A stretch of DNA of 44,307 nt from positions 1 to 44,307 of the forward strand of contig SUGL01000044.1 of the NCBI GenBank assembly GCA_004963905.1, read 5' to 3'. Made by a program: the position numbers and the translations under genes. The stretch is from Mesorhizobium sp. (GTDB lineage Bacteria; Pseudomonadota; Alphaproteobacteria; Rhizobiales; Rhizobiaceae). Of the stretch, positions 31,237 through 37,936 are shown piece by piece (position 1 is the first letter of the stretch; each line of letters opens with the position of its first letter). A model generated the notes under the pieces. It was not told the origin of the DNA. It did no database searches and saw only the letters and a program-made list of their open reading frames with translations.

Positions 31237-32022
31237 TCAGGATGACGAGGAAGCGCGACCGGCAAGGTCGAAGACAGTGAGCTCGCGGTCTTCGGTCGGA
31301 TGCTGCAGATGCAGCACGTCGATGCCGAAGACCGCGCGGATGAGCGGCTGCGCCAGCGCCTCGCGCGGCGGCGCCAGCGCGTGCAGCCGGGCGTTGCTCA
31401 TCACCGCGACACGGGTGGCGAAGGGCGCCACCAGCGCGAGGTCATGCAGCACGGCGACGACGGTCATGCCGAAGCCGGCCACCAGGTCGAGCAGCTCGCC
31501 GCGGGCGCGCGGATCGAGGTGGTTGGTCGGCTCGTCGAGGAAGAGGATTTTCGGCTCCTGCGCGATAGCGCGGGCGAGCTGCGCGCGCTGGCGTTCGCCG
31601 CCGGACAGCGAGCCGATGGTGCGCGCGAGCAGCGGCAAGAGCCCGGTCCGCCGCAGCGCTTCGACGACGATGTCGCGGTCGTGGTGCCGACGCCTCAGGC
31701 CAGCGGGCGGGACGCGGCCAAGCTCGACATAGTCGATGACGGCAAGGCGCGGATCCGGCTGGTCCGTCTGGCCGACGACGGCGATGCTCAGCGCCCGCTC
31801 GGCCGTGGTGATCCTGTCCAGCCGGCGTCCGGCCAAGCGAACCTCGCCGCGGCTCAGCGACAGAGCGCCGCACAACATGCGCAGCAGCGTCGTCTTGCCG
31901 GCGCCGTTGGGGCCGACGACGGCCAGCCGCTCGCCCGCCGCCAGCGACAGGCTGACATTGTCGACCAGCGCGCGGCCGTTGGCCGTCGCTCCGAGACCAC
32001 TGGCTTCGAGGACCGGCGGCAT
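31237..32022 (-). CDS. ABC importer ATPase, BtuD/FecE type
   Basis: 261 aa from ATG 32022; a GTG one codon upstream (32025) is possible. Walker A VVGPNGAGKTTLLRML (about residues 36-51), Q-loop in VVGQTDQPDP, ABC signature LSGGERQRAQLARAIAQEPK (about 139-158), Walker B ILFLDEPTNHLDP and switch His in VVAVLHDLAL are all intact. It powers uptake through the FecCD-type permease. Its start overlaps the stop of a 30-codon ORF (GTGATG), so its translation may depend on that ORF. First large gene downstream of the cobalamin riboswitch. Confidence 0.94.
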   Translation of the reverse strand: MPPVLEASGLGATANGRALVDNVSLSLAAGERLAVVGPNGAGKTTLLRMLCGALSLSRGEVRLAGRRLDRITTAERALSIAVVGQTDQPDPRLAVIDYVELGRVPPAGLRRRHHDRDIVVEALRRTGLLPLLARTIGSLSGGERQRAQLARAIAQEPKILFLDEPTNHLDPRARGELLDLVAGFGMTVVAVLHDLALVAPFATRVAVMSNARLHALAPPREALAQPLIRAVFGIDVLHLQHPTEDRELTVFDLAGRASSSS

Positions 32023-32114
32023 CACGCGCCAAGCCCCGCCAAGTTGCCCAGGTGGTATATCCAGGCCGCGTGGCCCATGGCTTGATGGATACGATCGATG
32101 GAGCCGTCCAGCAT
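32022..32114 (-). CDS. 30-codon leader ORF coupled to the importer ATPase
   Basis: Small ORF, ATG at 32112-32114, starting MLDGSIDRIH and ending GNLAGLGA. GGAGAG lies seven bases upstream at about 32122-32127, good ribosome-site spacing. Its TGA overlaps the ATPase start. The ATG is in the stem and the ribosome site in the loop of a strong hairpin (32106-32153). This could be a leader peptide or a small subunit; no family recognised. Being in the leader of a riboswitch operon, it could pass riboswitch control on to the ATPase by coupling, which is inference. Confidence 0.5.
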   Translation of the reverse strand: MLDGSIDRIHQAMGHAAWIYHLGNLAGLGA

Positions 32115-32153
32115 TCCGTCACTCTCCAAAATGGCGACGGAAGGATGCTGGAC
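32106..32153 (-). promoter_or_regulatory. Leader hairpin downstream of the cobalamin riboswitch
   Basis: GTCCAGCAT and CCGTC on one arm pair with GACGG and ATGCTGGAC on the other, with a 3-nt bulge and a 15-nt loop. The loop carries GGAG, and the stem carries the ATG of the leader ORF. No T-tract follows, so translational control is more likely than termination. Confidence 0.6.
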
Positions 32154-32217
32154 GAGCCGGCCGACAAGGCCGGTGCCCACGTCTCCTCCCGGCACACCCC
32201 GTCCGGTCAACTCGTGT

Positions 32218-32406
32218 CGATGGCAGGTCTCCTGGCTCGCGGGTCGTTGCGCCATCCGCCTTCCCAGCCTTGCCGGCCAGTGGCATTCGGATGGAGCTCG
32301 CCGCTCACAGTTGCGGGGGCAGCCACGGCCTCGACCCGAAGCAGGTCTCACCGTGTTCCCTTTTCACCCCTCGCCTTGCGGCTCGGGGACCATGACGCCG
32401 CCATCG
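32218..32406 (-). ncRNA. Cobalamin (AdoCbl-type) riboswitch
   Basis: Read on the minus strand, the aptamer shows AAAAGGGAACACGGTGAGAC, then the B12 box GCTGCCCCCGCAACTGTGA, then GCCACTGGCCGGCAAGGCTG, GGGAAGGC and finally GAGCCAGGAGACCTGCC. The closing stem P1 pairs CGATGGC (32400-32406) with GCCATCG (32218-32224) exactly. It lies about 190 nt before the importer ATPase. Cobalamin binding is expected to switch off expression. This fixes the importer's pathway better than its protein families do. Confidence 0.96.
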
Positions 32407-32497
32407 TAGGTTGTCCGCGCGCGAGTCGCAACGGGTTGCCGTGCCCCTGCCGAAAGATCTAGCGAATCGCCGTCACCCGCCGCAACCAGTTTTTCCC

Positions 32498-32529
32498 TTA
32501 GGTCGATATGTAATAACATTACGACCTAA
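32498..32529. promoter_or_regulatory. Composite palindromic operator over the riboswitch promoter
   Basis: Outer arms TTAGGTCG (32498-32505) and CGACCTAA (32522-32529) enclose an inner palindrome GTAAT-AAC-ATTAC (32510-32522). The GATATGTAATAACATTAC part resembles the alphaproteobacterial Zur box as I remember it (GATATGTTATAACATATC), with about three mismatches. It sits at the -10/start region of the predicted promoter, a repressor position. Confidence 0.6.
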
Positions 32530-32552
32530 CGAACGCCGCCTGGACTTGTCAA
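32524..32552 (-). promoter_or_regulatory. Predicted sigma-70-type promoter of the importer operon
   Basis: A perfect -35 TTGACA (32552-32547) is followed after 17 bp by a weak -10 TTAGGT (32529-32524), overlapped by the palindromic operator. Located about 120 bp before the aptamer. Confidence 0.5.
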
Positions 32553-32640
32553 TATCGTTTCGACTTCGCGTCATGCGCAATTTCGATCAAACTGGCAGTC
32601 GGCGTGGTGGCTAGTGTCGCTGCGCCAAATGCGAGGAGCC

Positions 32641-33474
32641 ATGAACCCGACCGAGAAGGCGCTGTGGTTTGTCGAAAGCCATCTGCCCGATGCGATTTCG
32701 CTCGACGATGTCGCGGCAAGCAGCGGCGTGTCGCGCTTCCATGTGACGCGCGCCTTCGGCGCGGCGACCGGGCGGTCGGTGATGGGTTATATGCGGGCGC
32801 GCCGGCTCAGCGAAGCGGCGCGCAAGCTTGCCGGCGGGGCGCCCGACATCCTGTCGGTCGCCCTCGATGCCGGCTACAACTCGCATGAGGCGTTCACGCG
32901 GGCTTTTCGCGAGCAGTTCGGCACCACGCCGGAACTGGTGCGCGCGCAAGGCTCGATCCGGAATCTCGACCTCGTGGAGCCTATCCTGATGGACAGTTCA
33001 TTTCTCGCCGCACTCGAACCGCCCCGCTTCGAGACCAGCCGGCCCTTCCTCATCGCCGGTCTCGGCGAGCGCTACAGCTGCGAGACCAGCGCCGGCATCC
33101 CGATGCTGTGGCAGCGCTTCGGCCCCTATATCGGCCACATCCCGGGCGAAGTTGCCGGCGTTGCCTACGGCGTCTGCGTCAATGGCGACGATGCCGGCAA
33201 TTTCGACTATATCGCCGGCGTCGAGGTGAGTGATTTCTCCGACCTGCCCAAGGAGTTTTTCCGCGTGCGGGTGCCGGCGCAGAAATATACGGTGTTCGCG
33301 CATCGCGAGCACATCTCGACCATCCGCCGCACCGTCAACACGATCTGGAACAAATGGCTGCCGGCCTCCGGCCATGAGATCGCCGACGCGCCGGACTTCG
33401 AGCGCTACGGGCCAGAGTTCGATCCCCGCAGCGGCAATGGCGGGCTCGAAATCTGGGTGCCGGTGAAGGGTTGA
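32641..33474 (+). CDS. AraC-family regulator with GyrI-like effector domain
   Basis: 277 aa from ATG 32641 (GAGGAG about five bases upstream). The AraC double helix-turn-helix is at the N-terminus (residues 5-105): ISLDDVAASSGVSRFHVTRA and ILSVALDAGYNSHEAFTRAF, with GTTPELVR at its end. The C-terminal residues 115-277 form a GyrI/SOUL-like effector-binding domain with two betaalphabeta halves. This order is like Rob and SoxS-type regulators linked to drug or redox responses. It has no obvious target beside it and is divergent from the importer operon. Possible effector: a hydrophobic or cationic small molecule, by family. Confidence 0.9.
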   Translation: MNPTEKALWFVESHLPDAISLDDVAASSGVSRFHVTRAFGAATGRSVMGYMRARRLSEAARKLAGGAPDILSVALDAGYNSHEAFTRAFREQFGTTPELVRAQGSIRNLDLVEPILMDSSFLAALEPPRFETSRPFLIAGLGERYSCETSAGIPMLWQRFGPYIGHIPGEVAGVAYGVCVNGDDAGNFDYIAGVEVSDFSDLPKEFFRVRVPAQKYTVFAHREHISTIRRTVNTIWNKWLPASGHEIADAPDFERYGPEFDPRSGNGGLEIWVPVKG

Positions 33475-33486
33475 CCCCTCCGTCCC

Positions 33487-33537
33487 GCCTTCTCCCTTGT
33501 GGGAGAAGGTGGCCGCGAAGCGGCCGGATGAGGGGTG
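33487..33537. repeat. CTCC/GGAG double-hairpin repeat, copy 5
   Basis: CCTTCTCCC-TTGT-GGGAGAAGG followed by GGCCGCGAAGCGGCC and GGATGAGGGGTG. Directly after the araC-type gene stop; may act in termination. Confidence 0.75.
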
Positions 33538-33609
33538 CTCCAGCTTGGCGCAGACCCTCGCCGGCGTTGGACACCACGACTGGAACGCAGACGTCTCACT
33601 CCGCTGGAA

Positions 33610-33668
33610 CACCCCTCATCCGTCTCGGCGCTTCGCGCCGATCCACCTTCTCCCACAAGGGGAGAAGG
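33610..33668. repeat. CTCC/GGAG double-hairpin repeat, copy 6 (inverted to copy 5)
   Basis: CACCCCTCATCCG, GGCGCTTCGCGCC stem and CCTTCTCCCACAAGGGGAGA. Opposite orientation to copy 5; the pair brackets 33538-33609 and ends at the MarR-GNAT stop. Confidence 0.75.
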
Positions 33669-33676
33669 AAAGGGCG

Positions 33677-34612
33677 TTACAGCTCCAAATTCCAGGTCTG
33701 GCCGACCAGATCCTTGCCGAAGGAATGGTGGCGCTCCTCCTCGACCAGCTTGAAACCCGCAGCCTGGTAGATGCGGCGGGCCGAGCCCAGTATGTCGTTG
33801 GTCCACAGCGTCAGCGTCTTGTAGCCCTTTGCGCGCGCGAAGGCGATGCACTCGCCGACCAGGCGTGCGCCGATGCCCAAGCCGCGCGCGGAGGGCTCGA
33901 CATAGAGCAGCCTGAGCTTCGCCACCTTGGGCGATTTGCGCACGACGAAGACCGAGCCGACCACCTCGCCTTCGCGTTCGGCGATCCAGCTGCGCTCCCA
34001 TTGCGGGACGAAATTCTTGACGAACTCGCCGAGGATCTCGGCGACCAGCGCTTCGTAGGTCTCGTCCCAGCCATATTCCTGCGCGTAGAGCAGGCCCTGG
34101 CGATGCGTGACCCAACCGATGTCGCCGACCTGCAGCGGCCTCAGGATATAGGGCACCTTGGGCTCGGATTTGTCGCCGAGCAGGTCCTGCACGGTGCGCA
34201 TGGCCTTGACCAGCCGTTCCTGGTCGGCCGGCGCCAGACGATCAAGCAGCGCCCGCACCTGGTTGTGCGAGTCCTGGTTGAGCGGCGCGAAGGCCTCCCT
34301 GCCTGCCTTGGTCAGCGCGATCGGCGAGCGGCGCGCATCGGCCTCCGAAGCGGCGCGCTCGACCAGGCCGCGCTCCTCGAACTTCTTCAGCAGCCGGCTG
34401 ACATAGCCGGGGTCGAGGCCGAGGTCGCGCACGAGATCGGTGGCGACGAGCCCGTCGCGATGGGCCAGCTCGTAGAGCACCCGCGCTTCGGTCAGCGAAA
34501 AGCTGCTCTTCAGCCAGACTTCGTCCAGCACGCCGATCTGGCGGGTATAGAAGCGGTTGAAGGCACGGACCGCATCGATGCGTTCCTTGCCGGGATGGTC
34601 GTGGATGGTCAT
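33677..34612 (-). CDS. MarR-GNAT fusion: regulator with acetyltransferase domain
   Basis: 311 aa. Residues 1-145 are a MarR winged helix (LTEARVLYELAHRDG, LVRDLGLDPGYVSRLLKKFE, wing SEADARRSPIALTKAG). Residues 150-311 are a GNAT acetyltransferase with the acetyl-CoA loop RGLGIGARLVGECIAFARAK (about residues 254-273) and a downstream IYQAAGFKLVEEERH. The upstream AGGAGG seven bases before the ATG is an excellent ribosome site. Fusions of this type are common in rhizobia; the acetyl acceptor is unknown. A perfect TTGACT-G-AGTCAA palindrome upstream is the likely binding site. Ends next to the repeats 33610-33668. Confidence 0.92.
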   Translation of the reverse strand: MTIHDHPGKERIDAVRAFNRFYTRQIGVLDEVWLKSSFSLTEARVLYELAHRDGLVATDLVRDLGLDPGYVSRLLKKFEERGLVERAASEADARRSPIALTKAGREAFAPLNQDSHNQVRALLDRLAPADQERLVKAMRTVQDLLGDKSEPKVPYILRPLQVGDIGWVTHRQGLLYAQEYGWDETYEALVAEILGEFVKNFVPQWERSWIAEREGEVVGSVFVVRKSPKVAKLRLLYVEPSARGLGIGARLVGECIAFARAKGYKTLTLWTNDILGSARRIYQAAGFKLVEEERHHSFGKDLVGQTWNLEL

Positions 34613-34650
34613 GGGAGTTCCTCCTGTCGAGAGGAGAATCGATCATTTAG

Positions 34651-34663
34651 TTGACTGAGTCAA
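34651..34663 (-). promoter_or_regulatory. Palindromic operator upstream of the MarR-GNAT gene
   Basis: TTGACT-G-AGTCAA, perfect 6-bp arms, 38 bp before the start. The same TTGACT can serve as a -35 box with GATTCT 17 bp later, so binding would block transcription; the -10 is weak. Confidence 0.6.
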
Positions 34664-34751
34664 TAAAGTGATCGGACTGGAACCTCACGATATTGCGAGC
34701 GACGTGAGGCCATTTCCCCACTTGGATTCCCATTTTGGTAATTAGTTCTTG

Positions 34752-34766
34752 TTCCCGATATGGGAA
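34752..34766 (+). promoter_or_regulatory. Probable HigA operator
   Basis: TTCCC-GATAT-GGGAA inverted repeat 17 bp before the higB start, in an AT-rich promoter region with TTGGTA upstream. Position fits autorepression by the HigBA complex. Confidence 0.55.
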
Positions 34767-34782
34767 AAGCCTATATGTGGCC

Positions 34783-35079
34783 ATGCAAATCGTGAGCAAG
34801 AAAACGCTCGTCACTTTCTGGACCAAACATCCGCAGGCAAAAGCGCCGCTAACCGCTTGGTTCAACGCTTCGAGCAAGGTCGAGTGGAAAACATCGGCTG
34901 ACATCAAGGCGCAGTTCGGCACCAGCGTGGATTTCGTGGCCGACAACCGCGTCGTGTTCGATATAGCGGGCAACAAGTACCGTCTGGTTGTGCATGTGAG
35001 CTACACATTCAAGCGGCTGCTGATCAAATTTGTGGGCACTCATGCCGAGTACGACAAGATAGACGTGGAGAAGGTGTGA
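34783..35079 (+). CDS. higB: HigB-type mRNA interferase toxin
   Basis: 98 aa RelE/HigB-fold toxin that cleaves mRNA on the ribosome. The family pattern is clear: MQIVSKKTLVTFWTKHPQAK start, VDFVADNRVVFDIAGNKYRL (central strands) and LLIKFVGTHAEYDKID at the end, where Lys, His and Tyr of the active site are kept. The start at 34783 drops a 16-codon extension that would run over the operator. Toxin comes before antitoxin, as is normal for HigBA, and the genes overlap by one base (TGATG). Confidence 0.92.
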   Translation: MQIVSKKTLVTFWTKHPQAKAPLTAWFNASSKVEWKTSADIKAQFGTSVDFVADNRVVFDIAGNKYRLVVHVSYTFKRLLIKFVGTHAEYDKIDVEKV

Positions 35080-35480
35080 TGGAAAACATTCGACCCATTA
35101 AGAGCGAGGCCGATTACGATTGGGCGATTGCCGAGATCACTCGTTATTTTGAGAAGGAACCCGCCGTCGGCAGCCCGGAGGCCGACCGCTTCGATGTCCT
35201 GGCGGCCCTTGTCGAGGCTTACGAAGCCAAGCACTACCCCATCGAGGAACCCGACCCGGTGGACGCAATTGTCGCCCATATGGAAATGGCCAACCTTAAT
35301 CGGGCGGCGCTCGTGCAGCTGTTGGGTTCAGCTTCGCGTGCCTCGGAAATCCTGAGCCGCAAACGCGCTCTCACCATGGACATGGCGTTCAAGCTCAATC
35401 GCGAATGGCATATTCCAGCAGAGATACTGATCCACCCGTATCATTTGGCCAAGGAAGAGAGAGAGACGGCAGCCGGATAG
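35079..35480 (+). CDS. higA: HigA-type antitoxin and autorepressor
   Basis: 133 aa. N-terminal half (IRPIKSEADYDWAIAEITRY) matches the HigA type that neutralises HigB without a separate tail. The C-terminal half carries an HTH around LVQLLGSASRASEILSRKRA with LTMDMAFKLNREWHIPAEIL. This is the cI-like DNA-binding domain. Translation is coupled to higB by TGATG overlap. Most likely represses the operon via the palindrome at 34752-34766. Ends 30 bp before the convergent PLP-enzyme gene. Confidence 0.92.
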   Translation: MENIRPIKSEADYDWAIAEITRYFEKEPAVGSPEADRFDVLAALVEAYEAKHYPIEEPDPVDAIVAHMEMANLNRAALVQLLGSASRASEILSRKRALTMDMAFKLNREWHIPAEILIHPYHLAKEERETAAG

Positions 35481-35509
35481 TGCCGCTTGCCTTCCGAGGA
35501 AACGCGCCC

Positions 35510-36646
35510 TCACCCCATCGGCAGCGCTGGCCAGAATTCCACGATGCGCCCACCAGCAAACACGGCAATCGCCCCAAAATGCTGCAACACCGCCTCGCTC
35601 TGCGTCGGCCGCAGGAAGGCGTAATCTCCAGGCTTCACATTCGCTCCCGCAGGCAGCCCCATGAACTGCTGGTTGGACGACAGACCGATCAACCCGTTCG
35701 GCTTCATGCCTTCGGGAAACACCGGTTCGGCCATCCACTTGCCGCCATAGAGATAGCAGCCCTTCTTCGGGAAGAGGCCGAGCGCCTGCAGCGTGCGAGA
35801 AACCGTGGCCGGGCCGGGCAGCACAGGAGCCAGCGCCTTCAGGATCGGCGTTGCGATCAGGGCGGCCGACTGGAAGCCGTCAAGGCCGGGCGTATCGAAG
35901 TCGCTCGGCAGCACGAAGGCCGAGCCGATCGAGACTTCGTTCGCCACGCCTGGGCCATGCAGCAGCGCCGTCCTCGAGCCGCCGATGTTGAGGATGCGAC
36001 GCTGGTCCGGATCGAGAACCGAGACGAATTCCGCGGCCTTGGCCGACGCCTGCTTCAGCGCCTTGGCCGCGCCCCCGAACAGGCCGGGAATTTCCGGCGC
36101 ATGCGCCTCATAGGCCATGATGCCTTCGCAGCGCAGGCCTTTCGGAATCGAGAGCGCCGCGATCTCAGTCGGGCCGCTGAAGCCGCCGCGATGCAGCCCG
36201 ACATCGACCTCGAAGGCGAAACGCAGCTCGGCATCGAGCGCACTTGCCAGCGCGCCGTACTCCGCCAGCCGCTCCGGCGTGTCGATCAGCCAGCACACGC
36301 GCGACCGCCAGTCGGCGCCGCCCCTGGTGAGCGCGGCCCAGGCCGCGCCGGCCGGCATCGGCTTGCCGTAAAGCAGATCGCCCTCCGGGAAGGCGTCGAG
36401 CACGGCCTGCGTCACTGGCGGATGGAAGGTCATGAACCGGTTGGTTTCAAGCGCTCTCGCGATATAGGAAAGCAGCGGCAGGCAGGGCAGCGACTTGTCG
36501 ACGAGACGCACGGCGAGGCCCGGCGCCAGCCTCTGCTTCACCAGCGCGATGTTGGCGTCCAGCCGGTCGCGATCGAGCACCAGACAGGGCCGAAAGATCT
36601 CGGCCGCCTTCAGCGCCTTGGACAGTTCGGCGAAGTATTCGCTCAT
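35510..36646 (-). CDS. Fold-III PLP enzyme (alanine racemase-like / D-threonine aldolase-like)
   Basis: 378 aa with an N-terminal alanine-racemase-type barrel and a C-terminal D-serine-dehydratase-like beta domain. The probable PLP lysine is in VRLVDKSLP (about residue 50), and HRGGFSG, ILNIGGSRTALL and NEVSIGSAFVLP supply the other cofactor loops. Known relatives are D-threonine aldolases, D-serine dehydratases and amino-acid deaminases. The C-terminal site that in metal-dependent relatives has His and Cys/Asp reads FLRPTQSEAVL, so the metal ligands may be missing. Coupled (ATGA) to the sugar-lactone-oxidase-like gene. The reaction cannot be named. Confidence 0.85.
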   Translation of the reverse strand: MSEYFAELSKALKAAEIFRPCLVLDRDRLDANIALVKQRLAPGLAVRLVDKSLPCLPLLSYIARALETNRFMTFHPPVTQAVLDAFPEGDLLYGKPMPAGAAWAALTRGGADWRSRVCWLIDTPERLAEYGALASALDAELRFAFEVDVGLHRGGFSGPTEIAALSIPKGLRCEGIMAYEAHAPEIPGLFGGAAKALKQASAKAAEFVSVLDPDQRRILNIGGSRTALLHGPGVANEVSIGSAFVLPSDFDTPGLDGFQSAALIATPILKALAPVLPGPATVSRTLQALGLFPKKGCYLYGGKWMAEPVFPEGMKPNGLIGLSSNQQFMGLPAGANVKPGDYAFLRPTQSEAVLQHFGAIAVFAGGRIVEFWPALPMG

Positions 36647-37923
36647 CGATCGATGCCGAACAGGCCGGCCATATAGGGCGACACGAAACGGTTCTCAGGA
36701 TCGATGTCGCGGCGCACCGCCATCGCATCGTCCCAACGTGGATAAAGCTTTTTGAAATCCGCCGCCTTCAGGCCGTGCATCTTCCCCCAATGCGGCCGGC
36801 CGCCATATTTCAAGAAGATCGGCTCGGCGGCGCGCATGAAAGGCAGCGGGTCGTTCGCCGCATCGTGGTGGATGGCGATCGAGCAGGTCAGCCTCTTGTG
36901 GAAGGGCGAAAGCCAGAATTCGTCGGGCGCGACCGAGCGCACCTCCATCGGGAAGTAGACTTCCGGAAAATGCTTTTCCGTCAACGCGATGATCTCGGCC
37001 AGCGCCTTCGGGCCTTCCTCGTAAGGCAGGTGATATTCCATCTCATTGAACCGGGTGCGGCGGTCGCTGACATAGACGTTGAGCCAGTCCTGCACATAGT
37101 CCTCGGACGGCACCTTTCTCACCGCGCCCTTGATCAGCGCGCGGCGCAGCGCCGGCAGCCAGCGCAAAACGGTGCGCAGCTTGCGCAACGTCGCCAGCCC
37201 CTCCTCGTCGTCCTCGGTCGGCCGCGGCGTGGGCGCTGCATCGCTCAGATCGCTGGCGATGAACTGCGCGTAGCCGGAGAACGGGATGTAGTAGAACTCG
37301 GCCGAACGGTGCGCAGCCATCATCGTCTCGAAATCGCGCAGCATGTCGCCGATCGGCAGCACCCATTTGCGGCGGCGCAGCCGGTAGGTCGCGATGTTGT
37401 TCATCGTCACTTCGGTGAGCACGCCGAAGCTGCCCAGCGCGACACCGGTGGCGTGGATCATGTCCTGGTCGCCCGCGCGGCTGAACTCGCGCAGTTTTCC
37501 TTGCCCGTCGACGAACTGCACCGTCTCGAGCTGCGTGTGATAGGCGCCGAGCGTGGGACCGGAGCCATGCGTGGCGGTGCCCAGCGCGCCGCCGATCGCC
37601 TGGCGGTCGATATCGCCCATATTGGGCAGCCCCTGGCCGATGCCTTGCAGGATCTGCATCAGCGCGCCGAGGCGCGTGCCCGCCCTCACCCGCGCCCGGT
37701 TGGCGCCGGCGTCGTGCGAGACGAGCCCCTCGATCTTCTCCAGCGACACGATGGTGCCGTTCGACTGCACCAGTGGCGTGAAGGAATGGCCGGCGCCAGC
37801 GACACGCAGCGGACCTGGCGCCGAGCGCACCAACTCGGCCAATTCGCCGACGTCGGCGGGTGTGGCGATCAGCTTGGGCGCCGCGGTTACGAAGCCCGAC
37901 CAGTTGCTCCAGGCGTTTGCCAT
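36643..37923 (-). CDS. FAD-linked oxidase of the D-arabinono-1,4-lactone oxidase family
   Basis: 426 aa from ATG 37923, five bases after GGAGG; GTG 37929 and ATG 37926 lie too close to it. The N-terminal FAD-binding PCMH domain has RVAGAGHSFTPL (His is the expected covalent flavin site, about residue 46) and GTATHGSGPTLGA (about 113-125). The C-terminal ALO domain ends with PHWGKMHGL and RRDIDPENRFVSPYM, typical of aldonolactone oxidases and related sugar/alditol oxidases. Middle gene of MFS - oxidase - PLP enzyme; the set suggests uptake and oxidation of a sugar acid or alditol, or of a related amino compound, by context only. Confidence 0.9.
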   Translation of the reverse strand: MANAWSNWSGFVTAAPKLIATPADVGELAELVRSAPGPLRVAGAGHSFTPLVQSNGTIVSLEKIEGLVSHDAGANRARVRAGTRLGALMQILQGIGQGLPNMGDIDRQAIGGALGTATHGSGPTLGAYHTQLETVQFVDGQGKLREFSRAGDQDMIHATGVALGSFGVLTEVTMNNIATYRLRRRKWVLPIGDMLRDFETMMAAHRSAEFYYIPFSGYAQFIASDLSDAAPTPRPTEDDEEGLATLRKLRTVLRWLPALRRALIKGAVRKVPSEDYVQDWLNVYVSDRRTRFNEMEYHLPYEEGPKALAEIIALTEKHFPEVYFPMEVRSVAPDEFWLSPFHKRLTCSIAIHHDAANDPLPFMRAAEPIFLKYGGRPHWGKMHGLKAADFKKLYPRWDDAMAVRRDIDPENRFVSPYMAGLFGIDR

Positions 37924-37936
37924 CATCACCTCCCGC

